From CAYFQB01 sp964345225 (lineage in GTDB: Bacteria; Nitrospirota; Thermodesulfovibrionia; Thermodesulfovibrionales; UBA6898), in contig CAYFQB010000071.1 of NCBI GenBank assembly GCA_964345225.1, positions 6,680 through 70,679 on the forward strand: a stretch of 64,000 bases of DNA, in the 5' to 3' direction. Below are positions 8,751 to 18,031 of the stretch, in pieces. Both the position numbers and the translations under genes were made by a program. Each line of letters begins with the position of its first letter. The first letter of the stretch is position 1. The notes under the pieces were generated by a model, which was given only the letters and a program-made list of their open reading frames with translations, ran no database searches and was not told where the DNA came from.

Positions 8751-9036
8751 CAACTCCCATCCTTTCAAGTAAGCTTTTCTACTTTACAGGGCCCGTTTAC
8801 TCATCGCATGGCGCTTGGAATAAAAAGTAAGCAGTAGGCAGTAAGGAGTAAGCAGTAGTTGAAAACAAAGTAATATATAAACCGTTAAACGGGTAAAGGT
8901 TAAGAGGCACGATTCGTAATCTGGTTTGTCTGGTTTGTTTTGTTTTTCTAGTTTATCCGGTTTAAACTAAAAAAACCAAAGAAACTAAACTAACTAAAGA
9001 AACTATTTTTGCTTTGCGTTTTACTTTTTACTATAA
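8751..9036. repeat. Repeat-filled gap between convergent genes
   Basis: This 286-bp gap has no gene. It holds a degenerate copy of the GTAAGCAGTAGGCAGT phrase repeat (8,818-8,858), a GGTTAAGAGGC phrase shared with the copy near 3,975, and short tandem phrases (TCTGGTTTG twice, near 8,929-8,947; AACTAAAG-type units near 8,985-9,005). An AT-rich hairpin lies at its centre. Confidence 0.7.
8942..8976. terminator. Possible bidirectional terminator hairpin
   Basis: TTTTTCTAGTTTA and TAAACTAAAAAAA form an AT-rich stem around TCCGG, giving T-runs on either strand. It lies between the convergent dciA-like and clpX genes, where a shared terminator would be expected. The stem is AT-rich, so termination strength is uncertain. 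Confidence 0.4.
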
Positions 9037-10278
9037 CTATGCAGATTCTGCCTGTTTTTCAAAAATAAGGATAGGTTTTTCCTTTTTTGTAACCGTATCT
9101 TCAGTTATTAGACATTCCTTTATACCTTTTTGTGAGGGGATTTCATACATGACATCTAGCATTATTTCTTCTAATATGGCCCTGAGTCCTCTTGCACCGG
9201 ACTTGCGTTGCACGGCCTTCTTTGCAATAGCTGAAAAAGCACTGTCCGTAAATTTCAGTCTGACATCATCAAATGAAAACAGTTTCTGATACTGCTTTGT
9301 CAGGGAATTTTTAGGCTCAATAAGTATCTTGATAAGAGTAGCCTCATCAAGTTCATCAAGTGCTGTCACAACAGGCAACCTACCGACAAGTTCAGGTATA
9401 AGGCCATATTTAATAAGGTCTTGCGGTTCTGTTATGCTCAGGATATCACCTATTTTCTTTTCTCTTTTGCTGGTAAAATCGATACCGAATCCAACGGTCT
9501 TTTTGCCAACCCTTTGCTCAACGATTCCCTCCAGACCGATAAAGGCACCTCCGCATATAAAAAGAATATTAGTGGTATCTACCTGTATAAAATCCTGCTG
9601 GGGATGTTTACGCCCCCCCTGCGGCGGTATATTTGCAACTGTGCCTTCGATAATTTTAAGTAATGCCTGCTGAACGCCCTCACCAGAGACATCCCTCGTT
9701 ATGGAAGGGCTATCGGATTTTCTGCTTATTTTGTCTAACTCATCGATATATACTATTCCCCGCTGTGCCCTTTCAACATCATAATCAGCGGCCTGTATAA
9801 GTTTCAGTATTATATTTTCTACATCCTCACCAACGTATCCTGCCTCTGTAAGTATTGTTGCATCTGCAATTGTAAAAGGCACATCGAGTATCCTTGCAAG
9901 AGTCTGTGCAAGCAATGTCTTGCCGGTACCAGTTGGGCCGACAAGCAGTATATTGCTTTTCTGAAGCTCTACATCGGACTCTATGGGGTTGTAAATCCTT
10001 TTGTAATGGTTGTAAACTGCAACAGATAGAATTTTTTTGGCCTTTTCCTGGCCTATTACATAATCATTAAGAACACCGTGTATTTCCCTAGGTGTAGGCA
10101 GTTTTGGCAATGTTTTTCCAGATGTATCAATATATAATTCATCAGCAATTATTTCATTGCAAAGTTCGATGCATTCATTGCATATATAGACTGTAGGTCC
10201 TGCAATAAGCTTTTTTACCTCCTCCTGTCCTTTGCCACAGAAGGAACATTTAAGATTTTCCTCGTCTTTCTTTGCCAT
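9037..10278 (-). CDS. clpX: ATP-dependent protease ATPase subunit ClpX
   Basis: 413 aa. ClpX is a hexameric AAA+ unfoldase that feeds tagged proteins to ClpP. The N-terminal zinc-binding domain uses Cys11, Cys14, Cys33 and Cys36. Walker A GPTGTGKT is near 111-118, the pore loop GYVGEDVEN follows, Walker B is IVYIDELDKI, and the sensor-2 arginine lies in KSGARGLRAI. Length is normal. It is the last gene of tig-clpP-clpX, the common order, but separated from clpP by 220 bp containing a GC-rich hairpin. Confidence 0.98.
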   Translation of the reverse strand: MAKKDEENLKCSFCGKGQEEVKKLIAGPTVYICNECIELCNEIIADELYIDTSGKTLPKLPTPREIHGVLNDYVIGQEKAKKILSVAVYNHYKRIYNPIESDVELQKSNILLVGPTGTGKTLLAQTLARILDVPFTIADATILTEAGYVGEDVENIILKLIQAADYDVERAQRGIVYIDELDKISRKSDSPSITRDVSGEGVQQALLKIIEGTVANIPPQGGRKHPQQDFIQVDTTNILFICGGAFIGLEGIVEQRVGKKTVGFGIDFTSKREKKIGDILSITEPQDLIKYGLIPELVGRLPVVTALDELDEATLIKILIEPKNSLTKQYQKLFSFDDVRLKFTDSAFSAIAKKAVQRKSGARGLRAILEEIMLDVMYEIPSQKGIKECLITEDTVTKKEKPILIFEKQAESA

Positions 10279-10411
10279 CTATCCTCCAATTAAAAACAGT
10301 CCTGAATAATAATCAACGAATCTAAAAATGGTGTTTCTAACTTATAGTCAGCTCTTAAATATAAATACAGTAATAATAATTTTAGTATACTATGTTAATC
10401 TTTACTTGTCA

Positions 10412-10482
10412 CGGCTCGAGTGGTCCATACAGCCCGAAACATCGTCCAGCTCAGTCGAGACGTTCAGGCCGGGGACTCGCCG
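10412..10482 (-). other. GC-rich structured element between clpP and clpX
   Basis: Within an AT-rich gap, 71 bases are suddenly GC-rich. On the minus strand they can pair as a long interrupted hairpin: CGGC with GCCG at the base, GAGT with ACTC, then GCC-GAA-CGTC with GACG-TTTC-GGC around a TCGACTGAGCTG loop. There is no T-run after it, so it is not a plain terminator. It may be an mRNA structure, a small RNA or an inserted palindromic repeat; no known family was recognised. Confidence 0.45.
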
Positions 10483-10498
10483 AATTCCTGTTTCTCCT

Positions 10499-11089
10499 TT
10501 ATTTTCTTTTAATAGTATAGATTACATCATCTACAATATTATATTCCTTGGCCTCTTCTCCAGACATAAAGAAGTCTCTATCTGTATCGGCCTGTATCTT
10601 TTCGAGAGGCTGACCTGTATGCTCTGAAATAACCCTGTTAATGGTATCTTTCATCTTCAATATTTCTTTTGCATGTATTTCAACGTCAGTTGCCTGGCCA
10701 TGGAAACCTCCCATCGGCTGATGAAGCATTATCCTTGCATGTGGCAACGCAAATCTCTTTCCCTTTGTTCCTGCCGCAAGAAGGAGAGCACCCATGCTTG
10801 CTGCCTGTCCTATACAATATGTGGATATATCAGGCTTAACATACTGCATTGTATCGTAAATGGCAAGACCTGAAGATACAATTCCCCCGGGCGAATTTAT
10901 ATAAATATGTATGTCTTTGTCAGGGTCTTCGGTCTGCAAAAAAAGGATTTGGGCTATCACAGTATTTGCAACAATATCGTCAATTATATTGCCTAAAAAT
11001 ATTATCCTGTCCTTAAGAAGTCTTGAATATATATCGTAAGCTCTTTCAGTTCTTCCGGTTTGTTCTATTACTATGGGTATAACACTCAT
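10499..11089 (-). CDS. clpP: ATP-dependent Clp protease proteolytic subunit ClpP
   Basis: 196 aa. This tetradecameric serine protease is the partner of ClpX. The catalytic triad is visible: Ser98 in GQAASMGA, His123 in ARIMLHQPMGG and Asp172 in DTDRDFFMS. The N-terminal 'VIPIVIEQTGRTERAYDIYSRL' axial-loop region is canonical. The start lies 1 bp beyond the tig stop, so the two are one transcript. Length and motifs show a normal, active ClpP. Confidence 0.98.
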   Translation of the reverse strand: MSVIPIVIEQTGRTERAYDIYSRLLKDRIIFLGNIIDDIVANTVIAQILFLQTEDPDKDIHIYINSPGGIVSSGLAIYDTMQYVKPDISTYCIGQAASMGALLLAAGTKGKRFALPHARIMLHQPMGGFHGQATDVEIHAKEILKMKDTINRVISEHTGQPLEKIQADTDRDFFMSGEEAKEYNIVDDVIYTIKRK

Positions 11090-11090
11090 T

Positions 11091-12419
11091 TTAATCTCCT
11101 TTCACAATTTCAGCTTTTGAGAGCACCAGGTCAAGAACCTTTTCGTCCCTCACTGTATGTCTAAAGTTTTCAAGTGAACCGTCTTTTGTAACAAATAGAT
11201 TTATTACTGCATCTGGAGTTGTCTGAAGATGTTGGGCAAGTTGAACAATTTTTGCTTTAAGCTCTTCTTCAGTGACGGTTATGGCTTCCTTTTCCGCAAT
11301 AGTGTCAAGAAGAATTGTAGACTTCGCATTATTTATTGCCTTCGGTCTGAGTCTTTCTGTTATCTCGGAATCGTCATCGTCAGCAGAGGTCTTACCTGTA
11401 GATGCTTCACTTATCAGTTCTTTCGAGTTCTTTTTAGAAAGCTTTTCATTGACAACAAGGGTCTCAAGCTCTTTTTCAAGAAGGGATTCAGGAACATCAA
11501 AGTTATGTGATTCGATCAGCAAATCATGAAGCTTTGCCTTCTGCTGCTTCAACGCATTTTCCTTCTTGGCATCCAAAATCTTTTCTCTTATTTTCTCCTT
11601 AAGAGACTCAAGTGTCTCGTGATTTAAATCTTTAGCAAATTCGTCATCAATTTCGGACAGTTTTTTTTCTTTAACCTCCTTTATTGTTATTCTTATACGG
11701 CTCCCTGTATCAGTTTTCTCTTTCTCTTTAGGTTCGTTACCCTCAAAAGATGGGAGAGATATTTCTATAACTTCTCCCTTTTTTCTGCCAACAACTTCTT
11801 CGATTATCCCTGGGGGTGTTATTTTATTGTCCAGTTTCATGACCTGGTCTTTACCAGAAGAAAGTTCCTTTTCACCTGACGCATCAAATTTAATATAATC
11901 GATTACAATAAGGTCATCCACCCTAATTTCCCTGCCTGTGCCCTCTGAGGTATCAACTACCTCATATATAGCCCTCTCCTCCTGTAAACCCTTAATCGTC
12001 TCATCTATATCTTTTTCATCAACTGTTACATCAATATCCTCTATCTTGAGCCCTGTGTAATTCAGGTTACTTATATCCGGCCTGACCTCAACAGTGAGGG
12101 TAAACGACAGTGGCTCGTTCCTTTTGATATCAAGTTTATTTTCAAAACTTGGCATTGTTACTGGAACCAAGTCAGCTTCCTTTAATGCCTTTGTATAGTA
12201 CTCTGGCACCAGCCTTTCTATAATGTCAGCCTTGATATCATTTCCGAATTTTTTTTCAATTAAATTTACCGGTACCTTGCCTGGCCTGAAACCAGGTATT
12301 TTAGCCTTTTGCCTGACCTTATCCAGTGATGTTTTATATTCTTTCTCTATTATATCTGATGGAATCTCGATTTTCAGTCTCTTTTTGGTACTGCTGATAT
12401 CCTCAACCGTTGAGTTCAA
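11091..12419 (-). CDS. tig: Trigger factor
   Basis: 442 aa. This is the ribosome-associated chaperone for nascent chains, with peptidyl-prolyl isomerase activity. The ribosome-binding loop GFRPGKVP is at residues 43-50. The middle FKBP-like domain (about 150-245) follows, and the C-terminal helical arms fill 250-430. It heads the tig-clpP-clpX operon and is divergent from polA, with only 74 bp between the two starts, so both promoters must lie in that gap. Confidence 0.96.
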   Translation of the reverse strand: MNSTVEDISSTKKRLKIEIPSDIIEKEYKTSLDKVRQKAKIPGFRPGKVPVNLIEKKFGNDIKADIIERLVPEYYTKALKEADLVPVTMPSFENKLDIKRNEPLSFTLTVEVRPDISNLNYTGLKIEDIDVTVDEKDIDETIKGLQEERAIYEVVDTSEGTGREIRVDDLIVIDYIKFDASGEKELSSGKDQVMKLDNKITPPGIIEEVVGRKKGEVIEISLPSFEGNEPKEKEKTDTGSRIRITIKEVKEKKLSEIDDEFAKDLNHETLESLKEKIREKILDAKKENALKQQKAKLHDLLIESHNFDVPESLLEKELETLVVNEKLSKKNSKELISEASTGKTSADDDDSEITERLRPKAINNAKSTILLDTIAEKEAITVTEEELKAKIVQLAQHLQTTPDAVINLFVTKDGSLENFRHTVRDEKVLDLVLSKAEIVKGD

Positions 12420-12480
12420 ATCCGCCTCCTTAATTATTTATTTAATGTAAAATAATACCGTAACTTTAGTCAATTTTAGG

Positions 12481-12486
12481 TATAAT
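12481..12486 (+). promoter_or_regulatory. -10 box immediately before polA
   Basis: A perfect TATAAT lies 7 nt before the polA ATG. Transcription would begin at or within a base or two of the start codon, and no Shine-Dalgarno sequence is present between them. The -35 region is weak (no TTGACA-like hexamer at 17-18 bp). Seen directly; use as a promoter is inferred. Confidence 0.45.
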
Positions 12487-12493
12487 CTCAATC

Positions 12494-15163
12494 ATGAACC
12501 TTTATCTAATCGACGGTAATTCATATGTCTACCGCGCATTTTTTGCAATAAGGGGACTTTCGACTTCCGGAGGTTTTCCAACAAATGCGATTTACGGATT
12601 TACCAATATGTTATTGAAAATCATCAGGGAAAAGAAACCTGATGGCCTTGCAGTTTTCTTCGACTCATCTGAACCTACCGAAAGGCACAGGATATTCGAA
12701 GAATACAAAGCACACAGACCGGAGACACCATCAGAACTTGTACAGCAGTTAACACCCATTAGAAAAATAATATCTGCCTTTAATATCAAAATTATTGAGA
12801 TTCCTGGTTACGAGGCAGATGACTTAATTGGAACGGTAGCAAAAAAGTCTGCAATGGAGGGCGGTAAAATATTCATTGTAACCGGTGACAAAGATATGCT
12901 ACAGCTCGTGGATGAGGATATCAAGACTTACGACCCCATCAAGGACAGGTTTCTTGATTTAGAGTACGTAAAAGAGAAATTCGGGGTCGAACCTGAAAGA
13001 ATAACAGATTTTATGGCCCTAACGGGTGATGCAGTAGACAATATCCCTGGTATTAAAGGTATAGGAGAAAAGACAGCCAAAGAACTCCTTTCTGCTTTTG
13101 AGACTCTCGATGAACTTCTCCAGCATCCTGAAAGGATTAAAAAGGAAAAACTGCGTAAAATGATTTCAGAAAATATAGATATTGCCCGCATGAGCCGGAA
13201 ACTTGCAACAATTGATATATCCGTACCTGTCGTTATCGAATTAGAAGAGTTTAGAATGAAAGAGCCTGATTGGCTTACACTTTTATCATTGTTCAAAGAA
13301 TTCGAATTTTCAAGTTTGATGAAATTATTGCCTGCAGTCGAAACTGCTAAAAGAAAATATGAGACGATCAGCACTATAAACAGGCTAAGAGAAGTCGTTT
13401 CCACTATTAAGAATGAATTTGCATTTGATGTTGAGGCAACAGGCAAAAATCCTATGACTGACAGCCTTGTCGGCATAGCACTATGCAATCAAAAAGAACA
13501 GGCTTTTTATATACCTGTTGCCCACTCTTCATCACTTGTAAGCTCAGTGGAACAGATAGACAAAGTGGACGTTATGAATACACTTGGCCCGGTCTTTCTG
13601 AATAATAAAATTGCCAAAATCGGTCATAACCTAAAATATGACATTATGGTTCTCGGACAGACCAGAAACGGCTCTTTCACAGATGGAGTTAAAGTAGCGG
13701 GGAAACTTTTTGATACAATGATAGCCGCATATCTCTTGAATCCAAACAAGGCCAATCACAGTCTTGATGAAGTTTCTTTCGAATATCTGTCAAAGAGAAA
13801 AAAATCATTTATGGAAGTCTTAAAGAAAAGGCAGTCATTTGCAGATGTTACAATAGAAGAAGCAACTCCTTATGCATCAGAAGATGCTGCGCTGAGTTAT
13901 GAATTAAAGGACCTCCTGTTTAAAAAACTAGAAGAAAACGAACTCGAGAAGATCTATTTCGATATTGAGATGCCTCTTATCGAAGTCCTAATCGATATGG
14001 AAAGAACAGGGATTAAGATAGATGCAGATATTCTCAACAATCTATCAATAGAACTGACAGAAGAAATAGACGGTATTCAGAAAAGGATATTTTCTCTTGC
14101 AGGAGAAGAGTTCAATATCAACTCTCCCAAACAGTTATCAAAGATTTTGTTCCAGAGCCTTGGACTAAGTCCTACCAGAAAGACAAAGACCGGCTTTTCT
14201 ACAGGTATGGATGTTCTGGAAGAACTTGCTGAAGTACATGAGCTTCCGAGAGAGGTACTTAACTACAGGACACTTACCAAGCTCAAGACCACATACGTTG
14301 ATGTACTGCCTAGGATCATAAATCCAGAAACAGGCCGGATACATACAACCTTTAACCAAACCGCAACAGCAACAGGAAGGCTAAGCAGCAGCGAGCCAAA
14401 TCTTCAGAATATCCCGATCAGAGGAGATTGGGGCAGGCGTATCAGGGAGGCGTTCATCGCTGAAAATGGACACATCCTTCTCTCAGCAGATTATTCTCAG
14501 GTTGAACTGAGAGTTCTTGCACACCTAAGTAAAGACAAAGGCCTGATTGATGCATTTATCAAAGGATACGATATCCATGCCAGGACAGCGTCCGAACTTT
14601 ATGGCATACCTCTTGAAGAAGTTACACATGATATGAGGAGAACTGCGAAAACAGTTAATTTCGGTGTGATTTACGGTATATCACCGTTTGGACTTTCAGA
14701 GACATTGAAAATCGACAGGAAAGAGGCAGAAAAATATATAAAGCGGTATTTTGAACGTCATCAAGGTGTTAAGGAATACATTGATAGTATCCTTGTCAAG
14801 GCAAAAGAAAAAGACTATGTTATGACACTTTTTGGGAGGAAAAGGCACATCCCGGAATTAAAAAGCCAAAACAAAACCTTAAGGCAACAGGGAGAAAGAC
14901 TTGCTGTAAATTCTCCCATACAGGGGACTGCTGCCGACATAACCAAAATCGCGATGATAAACATATGGAGGAGGTTTAAGCGTGAATCCATTAATGCTAA
15001 AATGATTCTGCAGGTGCATGATGAACTCCTCTTTGAACTTCCCGAATTAGAACTGAATTCTGTCACAAAGATTGTGAGGGAAGAAATGGAAGGGGCAGTC
15101 AAACTCTCTACGCCTGTAAAGATTGACATCGGATATGGCAGGAATTGGGCAGATGCACATTAA
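12494..15163 (+). CDS. polA: DNA polymerase I
   Basis: 889 aa with all three domains. The 5' nuclease domain (about 1-290) begins LYLIDGNSYVYRAFFAIRG and includes the EADDLIGT and DKDMLQLV metal sites. The 3'-5' exonuclease domain (about 295-480) keeps its acidic residues: FDVEATG, a GHNLKYD motif and SEDAALSYEL. The polymerase domain has motif A (SADYSQVELR), the O-helix (RRTAKTVNFGVIYG) and motif C (QVHDELLFE). It serves repair and Okazaki fragment processing. It looks fully active. Confidence 0.97.
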   Translation: MNLYLIDGNSYVYRAFFAIRGLSTSGGFPTNAIYGFTNMLLKIIREKKPDGLAVFFDSSEPTERHRIFEEYKAHRPETPSELVQQLTPIRKIISAFNIKIIEIPGYEADDLIGTVAKKSAMEGGKIFIVTGDKDMLQLVDEDIKTYDPIKDRFLDLEYVKEKFGVEPERITDFMALTGDAVDNIPGIKGIGEKTAKELLSAFETLDELLQHPERIKKEKLRKMISENIDIARMSRKLATIDISVPVVIELEEFRMKEPDWLTLLSLFKEFEFSSLMKLLPAVETAKRKYETISTINRLREVVSTIKNEFAFDVEATGKNPMTDSLVGIALCNQKEQAFYIPVAHSSSLVSSVEQIDKVDVMNTLGPVFLNNKIAKIGHNLKYDIMVLGQTRNGSFTDGVKVAGKLFDTMIAAYLLNPNKANHSLDEVSFEYLSKRKKSFMEVLKKRQSFADVTIEEATPYASEDAALSYELKDLLFKKLEENELEKIYFDIEMPLIEVLIDMERTGIKIDADILNNLSIELTEEIDGIQKRIFSLAGEEFNINSPKQLSKILFQSLGLSPTRKTKTGFSTGMDVLEELAEVHELPREVLNYRTLTKLKTTYVDVLPRIINPETGRIHTTFNQTATATGRLSSSEPNLQNIPIRGDWGRRIREAFIAENGHILLSADYSQVELRVLAHLSKDKGLIDAFIKGYDIHARTASELYGIPLEEVTHDMRRTAKTVNFGVIYGISPFGLSETLKIDRKEAEKYIKRYFERHQGVKEYIDSILVKAKEKDYVMTLFGRKRHIPELKSQNKTLRQQGERLAVNSPIQGTAADITKIAMINIWRRFKRESINAKMILQVHDELLFELPELELNSVTKIVREEMEGAVKLSTPVKIDIGYGRNWADAH

Positions 15164-15368
15164 AAATTATGTTTTTCTAGAGATTTTACAGGAGAATAAA
15201 TAATTCAAAATAAAACACAGAGACACAGAGGCATCGAGAAAAAGCATGGTTTTAATAATTCCGTTTCTCAGTGCCTCACTGTTCAATTTTTCCACATAAA
15301 TATCGAAAGGAACAAAAATTAATAACAAATAACTTTATTTTGCTAAAATATATTGTAAAGGGGGCGAT
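15164..15368. repeat. Gap with 'cacagagacacagag' phrase
   Basis: No gene is visible. Positions 15,214-15,240 carry ACACAGAGACACAGAGGC, a phrase that recurs as dispersed intergenic repeat in many bacterial genomes, followed by its imperfect complement near 15,266-15,280 (TTTCTCAGTGCCTC). The promoter and ribosome site (AAAGGGGG) of the next gene lie at the right end. Confidence 0.45.
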
Positions 15369-16430
15369 ATGAAAGCAAAAGGTTCCAAGAAGAAAGTCAA
15401 AAAAACAGTAAAGCCTACTAAAAAAGAAAAACCGGCTATTAAAAAAATAGCTAAAACCTCTTCAGCAAAGGCTAAAAAAACTTCTAAAAAAGTCTCCAAA
15501 GCAAAGGCAGTAACAAAGCCTAAAAAGACATCTAAACATGAAACAACCGGGAAAAAGTCTGCTGCCAAAAAGAAAGCTACTGCTACACCCAAAAAGGGCA
15601 CTGAAAAGAAGAAGACAGTAAAAGAGACAAAAAAAACCGCCAGGCCTTCAAAACCCAAAACCAAGGCTAAAAAGCCTGCAGCTAAAACCCCTAAGGCTAA
15701 AGTTAAGGCTGAGGTTAAGAAAAAAAGGACCGAAAAAGCTAAAGCAAAGCCGAAAGTTAAAGAAGAAAAGAAAACAAAGGCCTCAAAAAAGAAAAAGATA
15801 ACCACTCAAAAAATAGAAAAACCTAAAAAGGCAACTAAGATTAGTATGCCCCGTAGAAAAGGTGAGGCTCGTTTACGGGGTAAAAAGCCTGTAAAGAAAA
15901 AATTAGCTCCTTCAATAAAGATAGAAGAACCAGTAAAAGTGGAAAAGGCCCCTTTAAAAATATTTCTTCCCGAAGTAGAGGTATTAGAAGAAGAACCTAG
16001 TGAGGGAATCCCTCCACCTGAACTGCGGGAAGAATATGGTGAAAACGAATTGCTGCTTATGGCAGTTGAACCGAATATTGTTTTTGTTAGCTGGGAGATA
16101 AATAAAGATGATTTCTTGAAAATTAAAAATCGTGCCAAAGGGAATGGCATTCTTAATCTGCGTGTATATGATGTGACAGGAGTTGAATTAGATGTGAAAA
16201 AAGCAAACAGCTATCTTGATATTAAAATAGACAGCAGAATCGGAAGCGACTTTTTCAACATACATATGGACGGGAAGGATATAATAGTCGAAATCGGGTT
16301 TTTCGGTACTCAAAGGAAATTCAGACCATTAGTCAGATCGAATGTGGTATCTGTTCCAAAGTTGATTATCAAGGACGAATTTGGAATTGCAGAAAAACTA
16401 TTTGAATCAGGTATACCTTACGGGTACTGA
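15369..16430 (+). CDS. Histone H1-like Lys/Ala-rich protein with C-terminal DUF4912
   Basis: 353 aa. Residues 1-185 are almost entirely Lys, Ala, Thr and Pro, like the DNA-binding tails of histone H1, HctB and AlgP-type proteins. Residues about 215-350 are a DUF4912 domain: 'PELREEYGENELLLMAVEPNIVFVSWE', then 'LRVYDVTG', 'FFNIHMDGKDIIVEIGF' and a 'SNVVSVP' end. DUF4912 proteins are common in Firmicutes, Nitrospirota and Deltaproteobacteria; their role is unknown. The basic tail suggests nucleic-acid binding, as inference. RBS AAAGGGGGCG precedes the ATG. It stands alone after polA. Confidence 0.75.
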   Translation: MKAKGSKKKVKKTVKPTKKEKPAIKKIAKTSSAKAKKTSKKVSKAKAVTKPKKTSKHETTGKKSAAKKKATATPKKGTEKKKTVKETKKTARPSKPKTKAKKPAAKTPKAKVKAEVKKKRTEKAKAKPKVKEEKKTKASKKKKITTQKIEKPKKATKISMPRRKGEARLRGKKPVKKKLAPSIKIEEPVKVEKAPLKIFLPEVEVLEEEPSEGIPPPELREEYGENELLLMAVEPNIVFVSWEINKDDFLKIKNRAKGNGILNLRVYDVTGVELDVKKANSYLDIKIDSRIGSDFFNIHMDGKDIIVEIGFFGTQRKFRPLVRSNVVSVPKLIIKDEFGIAEKLFESGIPYGY

Positions 16431-16524
16431 TAAAACTTCTGAAGTTAAACTGATTGTTTGTTTCAGAAAAAACCACGCTCTGAAATAAATTCTCTCTGTC
16501 ACTTTATTTACACCGTATTTACAC

Positions 16525-16597
16525 CGTTAGAAAGTGTCGATTTTTTTCTAATGTGGGTTGTCCCTTTAGAAGGTAAAGGTCTTCTAATGGGGGTTAC
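16525..16597 (-). repeat. Short inverted-repeat element at a gene 3' end
   Basis: On the minus strand the element starts GTAACCCCCATTAGAAG and ends CTTTCTAACGGTG. These are the terminal motifs of the family seen at 34,629-34,790 and 56,754-56,898. CCC-TTAGAAG pairs with CTTCTAA-GGG to form an internal hairpin. Its first bases encode the last codons and TAG stop of the gene at 16,584. Confidence 0.6.
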
Positions 16598-17432
16598 ATT
16601 TTAAACTTAATATGCTGTTCTCAATTATTTCGATTATATCGTCAATAACCACTTTATAATCATTTTTGCAAAGTTCCATAGCAGTTTCTATTAAAAAAAG
16701 AACCTCATTTACTGAAACATCTATTCCATAAATTTCCTTTGCCAGCCAGGAACCTAATACGGCAAGGGTATACCTGTCAATTGGACTCGGCAAAACTAAA
16801 GCACTTGCATATTGGTCAACAAGATTACGGAAGATCCACTCTGTTAATGTTAAAGTTTTAAAGTCGGTCCTCCTTTCCTTCCAGACTAATACTGCTGCCA
16901 AAAGATTAATATCCTGACGAGAACGAAGCTTGTTAGCTCTAAGTAATTTCTCTGCTAAACTGGGATCATCATGCTTAAGAAGCAGATCTACGGCTACTTC
17001 AATTGCATAATGTGCAAATTCAGGATCCAGATTTGTTAGTTTAGAAAGAATTAATGCCTTATCTATCACATATCCATTTTTACCGCTGGCTTGAGGATAC
17101 TCGATATGAGCATAATAGTCAGCTCCACAAACCTCATTATGAGTTCCCCAGCCTTTAGAAAAAGCCTCCTGAGCCTGGCTCCAGGCATAAGGCATCAGGA
17201 TAATATAGTCATAATGGGTATCTGTAAATGACGTAGGCCATTTGTGCTGTTCTAACACATATAAAGCTAAATCTGGTGAGATACTGCCATAATGAAGATC
17301 AATCTTGTAATTGTTATCTGGAAAAACTCTCTCGGCAATATATAGGTGAGATGCAGAATTAAAGGCAAGTGCAACAGATGGGAATAATATAATTAAAACT
17401 AATAATACAAAATTTATAAGTTTTCTTTTCAT
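16584..17432 (-). CDS. Secreted zinc-dependent phospholipase C-like protein
   Basis: About 282 aa from the chosen ATG. It has a clear signal peptide (MKRKLINFVLLVLIILFPSV, cleavage near ALA-F). The mature N-terminus 'FNSASHLYIAERVF' gives an early His, and 'GSISPDLALY' and 'GWGTHNEVCGADYYAH' supply further His, Asp and Glu residues in the spacing of the zinc-dependent phospholipase C/S1-P1 nuclease fold. The substrate is unknown. The upstream GTG (17,447) is rejected because GGAGGAAG lies just before the internal ATG. The last codons and stop come from a repeat element. Confidence 0.65.
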   Translation of the reverse strand: MKRKLINFVLLVLIILFPSVALAFNSASHLYIAERVFPDNNYKIDLHYGSISPDLALYVLEQHKWPTSFTDTHYDYIILMPYAWSQAQEAFSKGWGTHNEVCGADYYAHIEYPQASGKNGYVIDKALILSKLTNLDPEFAHYAIEVAVDLLLKHDDPSLAEKLLRANKLRSRQDINLLAAVLVWKERRTDFKTLTLTEWIFRNLVDQYASALVLPSPIDRYTLAVLGSWLAKEIYGIDVSVNEVLFLIETAMELCKNDYKVVIDDIIEIIENSILSLKCNPH

Positions 17433-17713
17433 TGGTTCTTCCTCCACACTTTATTAAAACAGGTCGCTAATTTTCTGTTTTGGCAGAACAGCCATTTTAA
17501 AAAATATGAGTTTGTATCACTCGCTATTCTTTTATTGTATTATTATATAGATTCCGCCTTTTCTGGAATAGATATTAGTGTCAGAAATGTTGTCTAAATT
17601 TTGGAATTGAGTTGTTTCTTATAAAAAAACATGGTCAAAGCAAATTGCAGAAATTAAAATTGACGATTCTTTTATTGTTTTACAGCCGAAGATTCTCCGG
17701 GTTGTCTTTTCAT

Positions 17714-17893
17714 CTACGCCATATCTATAGATACAAGAAAATACTTGTCTTTTTCTTTTGAGTAAATAACTGCTCTTCCATCTTCGTTTTCGTAAATTGT
17801 TATATCGTTGCTGAACTTCTTTACCATCTTTAATTTCATCTTTTCCTTCTTTATCAATCGACCGCCTTCAACAATTTCTACCTCTGCCTGCAT
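17714..17893 (-). CDS. 59-residue hypothetical protein
   Basis: A short reading frame starting MQAEVEIVEGGRLIKK and ending SIDMA. It is preceded by a strong ribosome binding site (GGAGGGTTT then ATG) and has a normal codon pattern. The product is charged and soluble with alternating strands (ITIYENEDGR, AVIYSKEKDKYF), like a small beta-sheet protein. I recognise no family. It sits alone in a 584-bp gap, upstream of the phospholipase-like gene and downstream of the TIGR02757-like gene, all on the minus strand. The rest of the gap (17,448-17,713 and 17,894-18,031) is AT-rich with no gene visible. Confidence 0.55.
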   Translation of the reverse strand: MQAEVEIVEGGRLIKKEKMKLKMVKKFSNDITIYENEDGRAVIYSKEKDKYFLVSIDMA

Positions 17894-18031
17894 AAACCCT
17901 CCTTTCAGTCAGTAATCATTCAGAGCCCTGCAGATAATCATTTAGTACAATTCATTATTATAAATTATATCAGTTTTTGATTCATTGTGATACATTGAAA
18001 GAATTAAACAAGCCTTAAGGTGTCTGAGAAA

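Noticed and set aside
15335..15805. Minus-strand frame of 156 codons rich in Phe and Leu
   Set aside because: It is the antisense of the Lys/Ala-rich H1-like tail; AAA/AAG and GCx codons on one strand give open TTT/CTT frames on the other.
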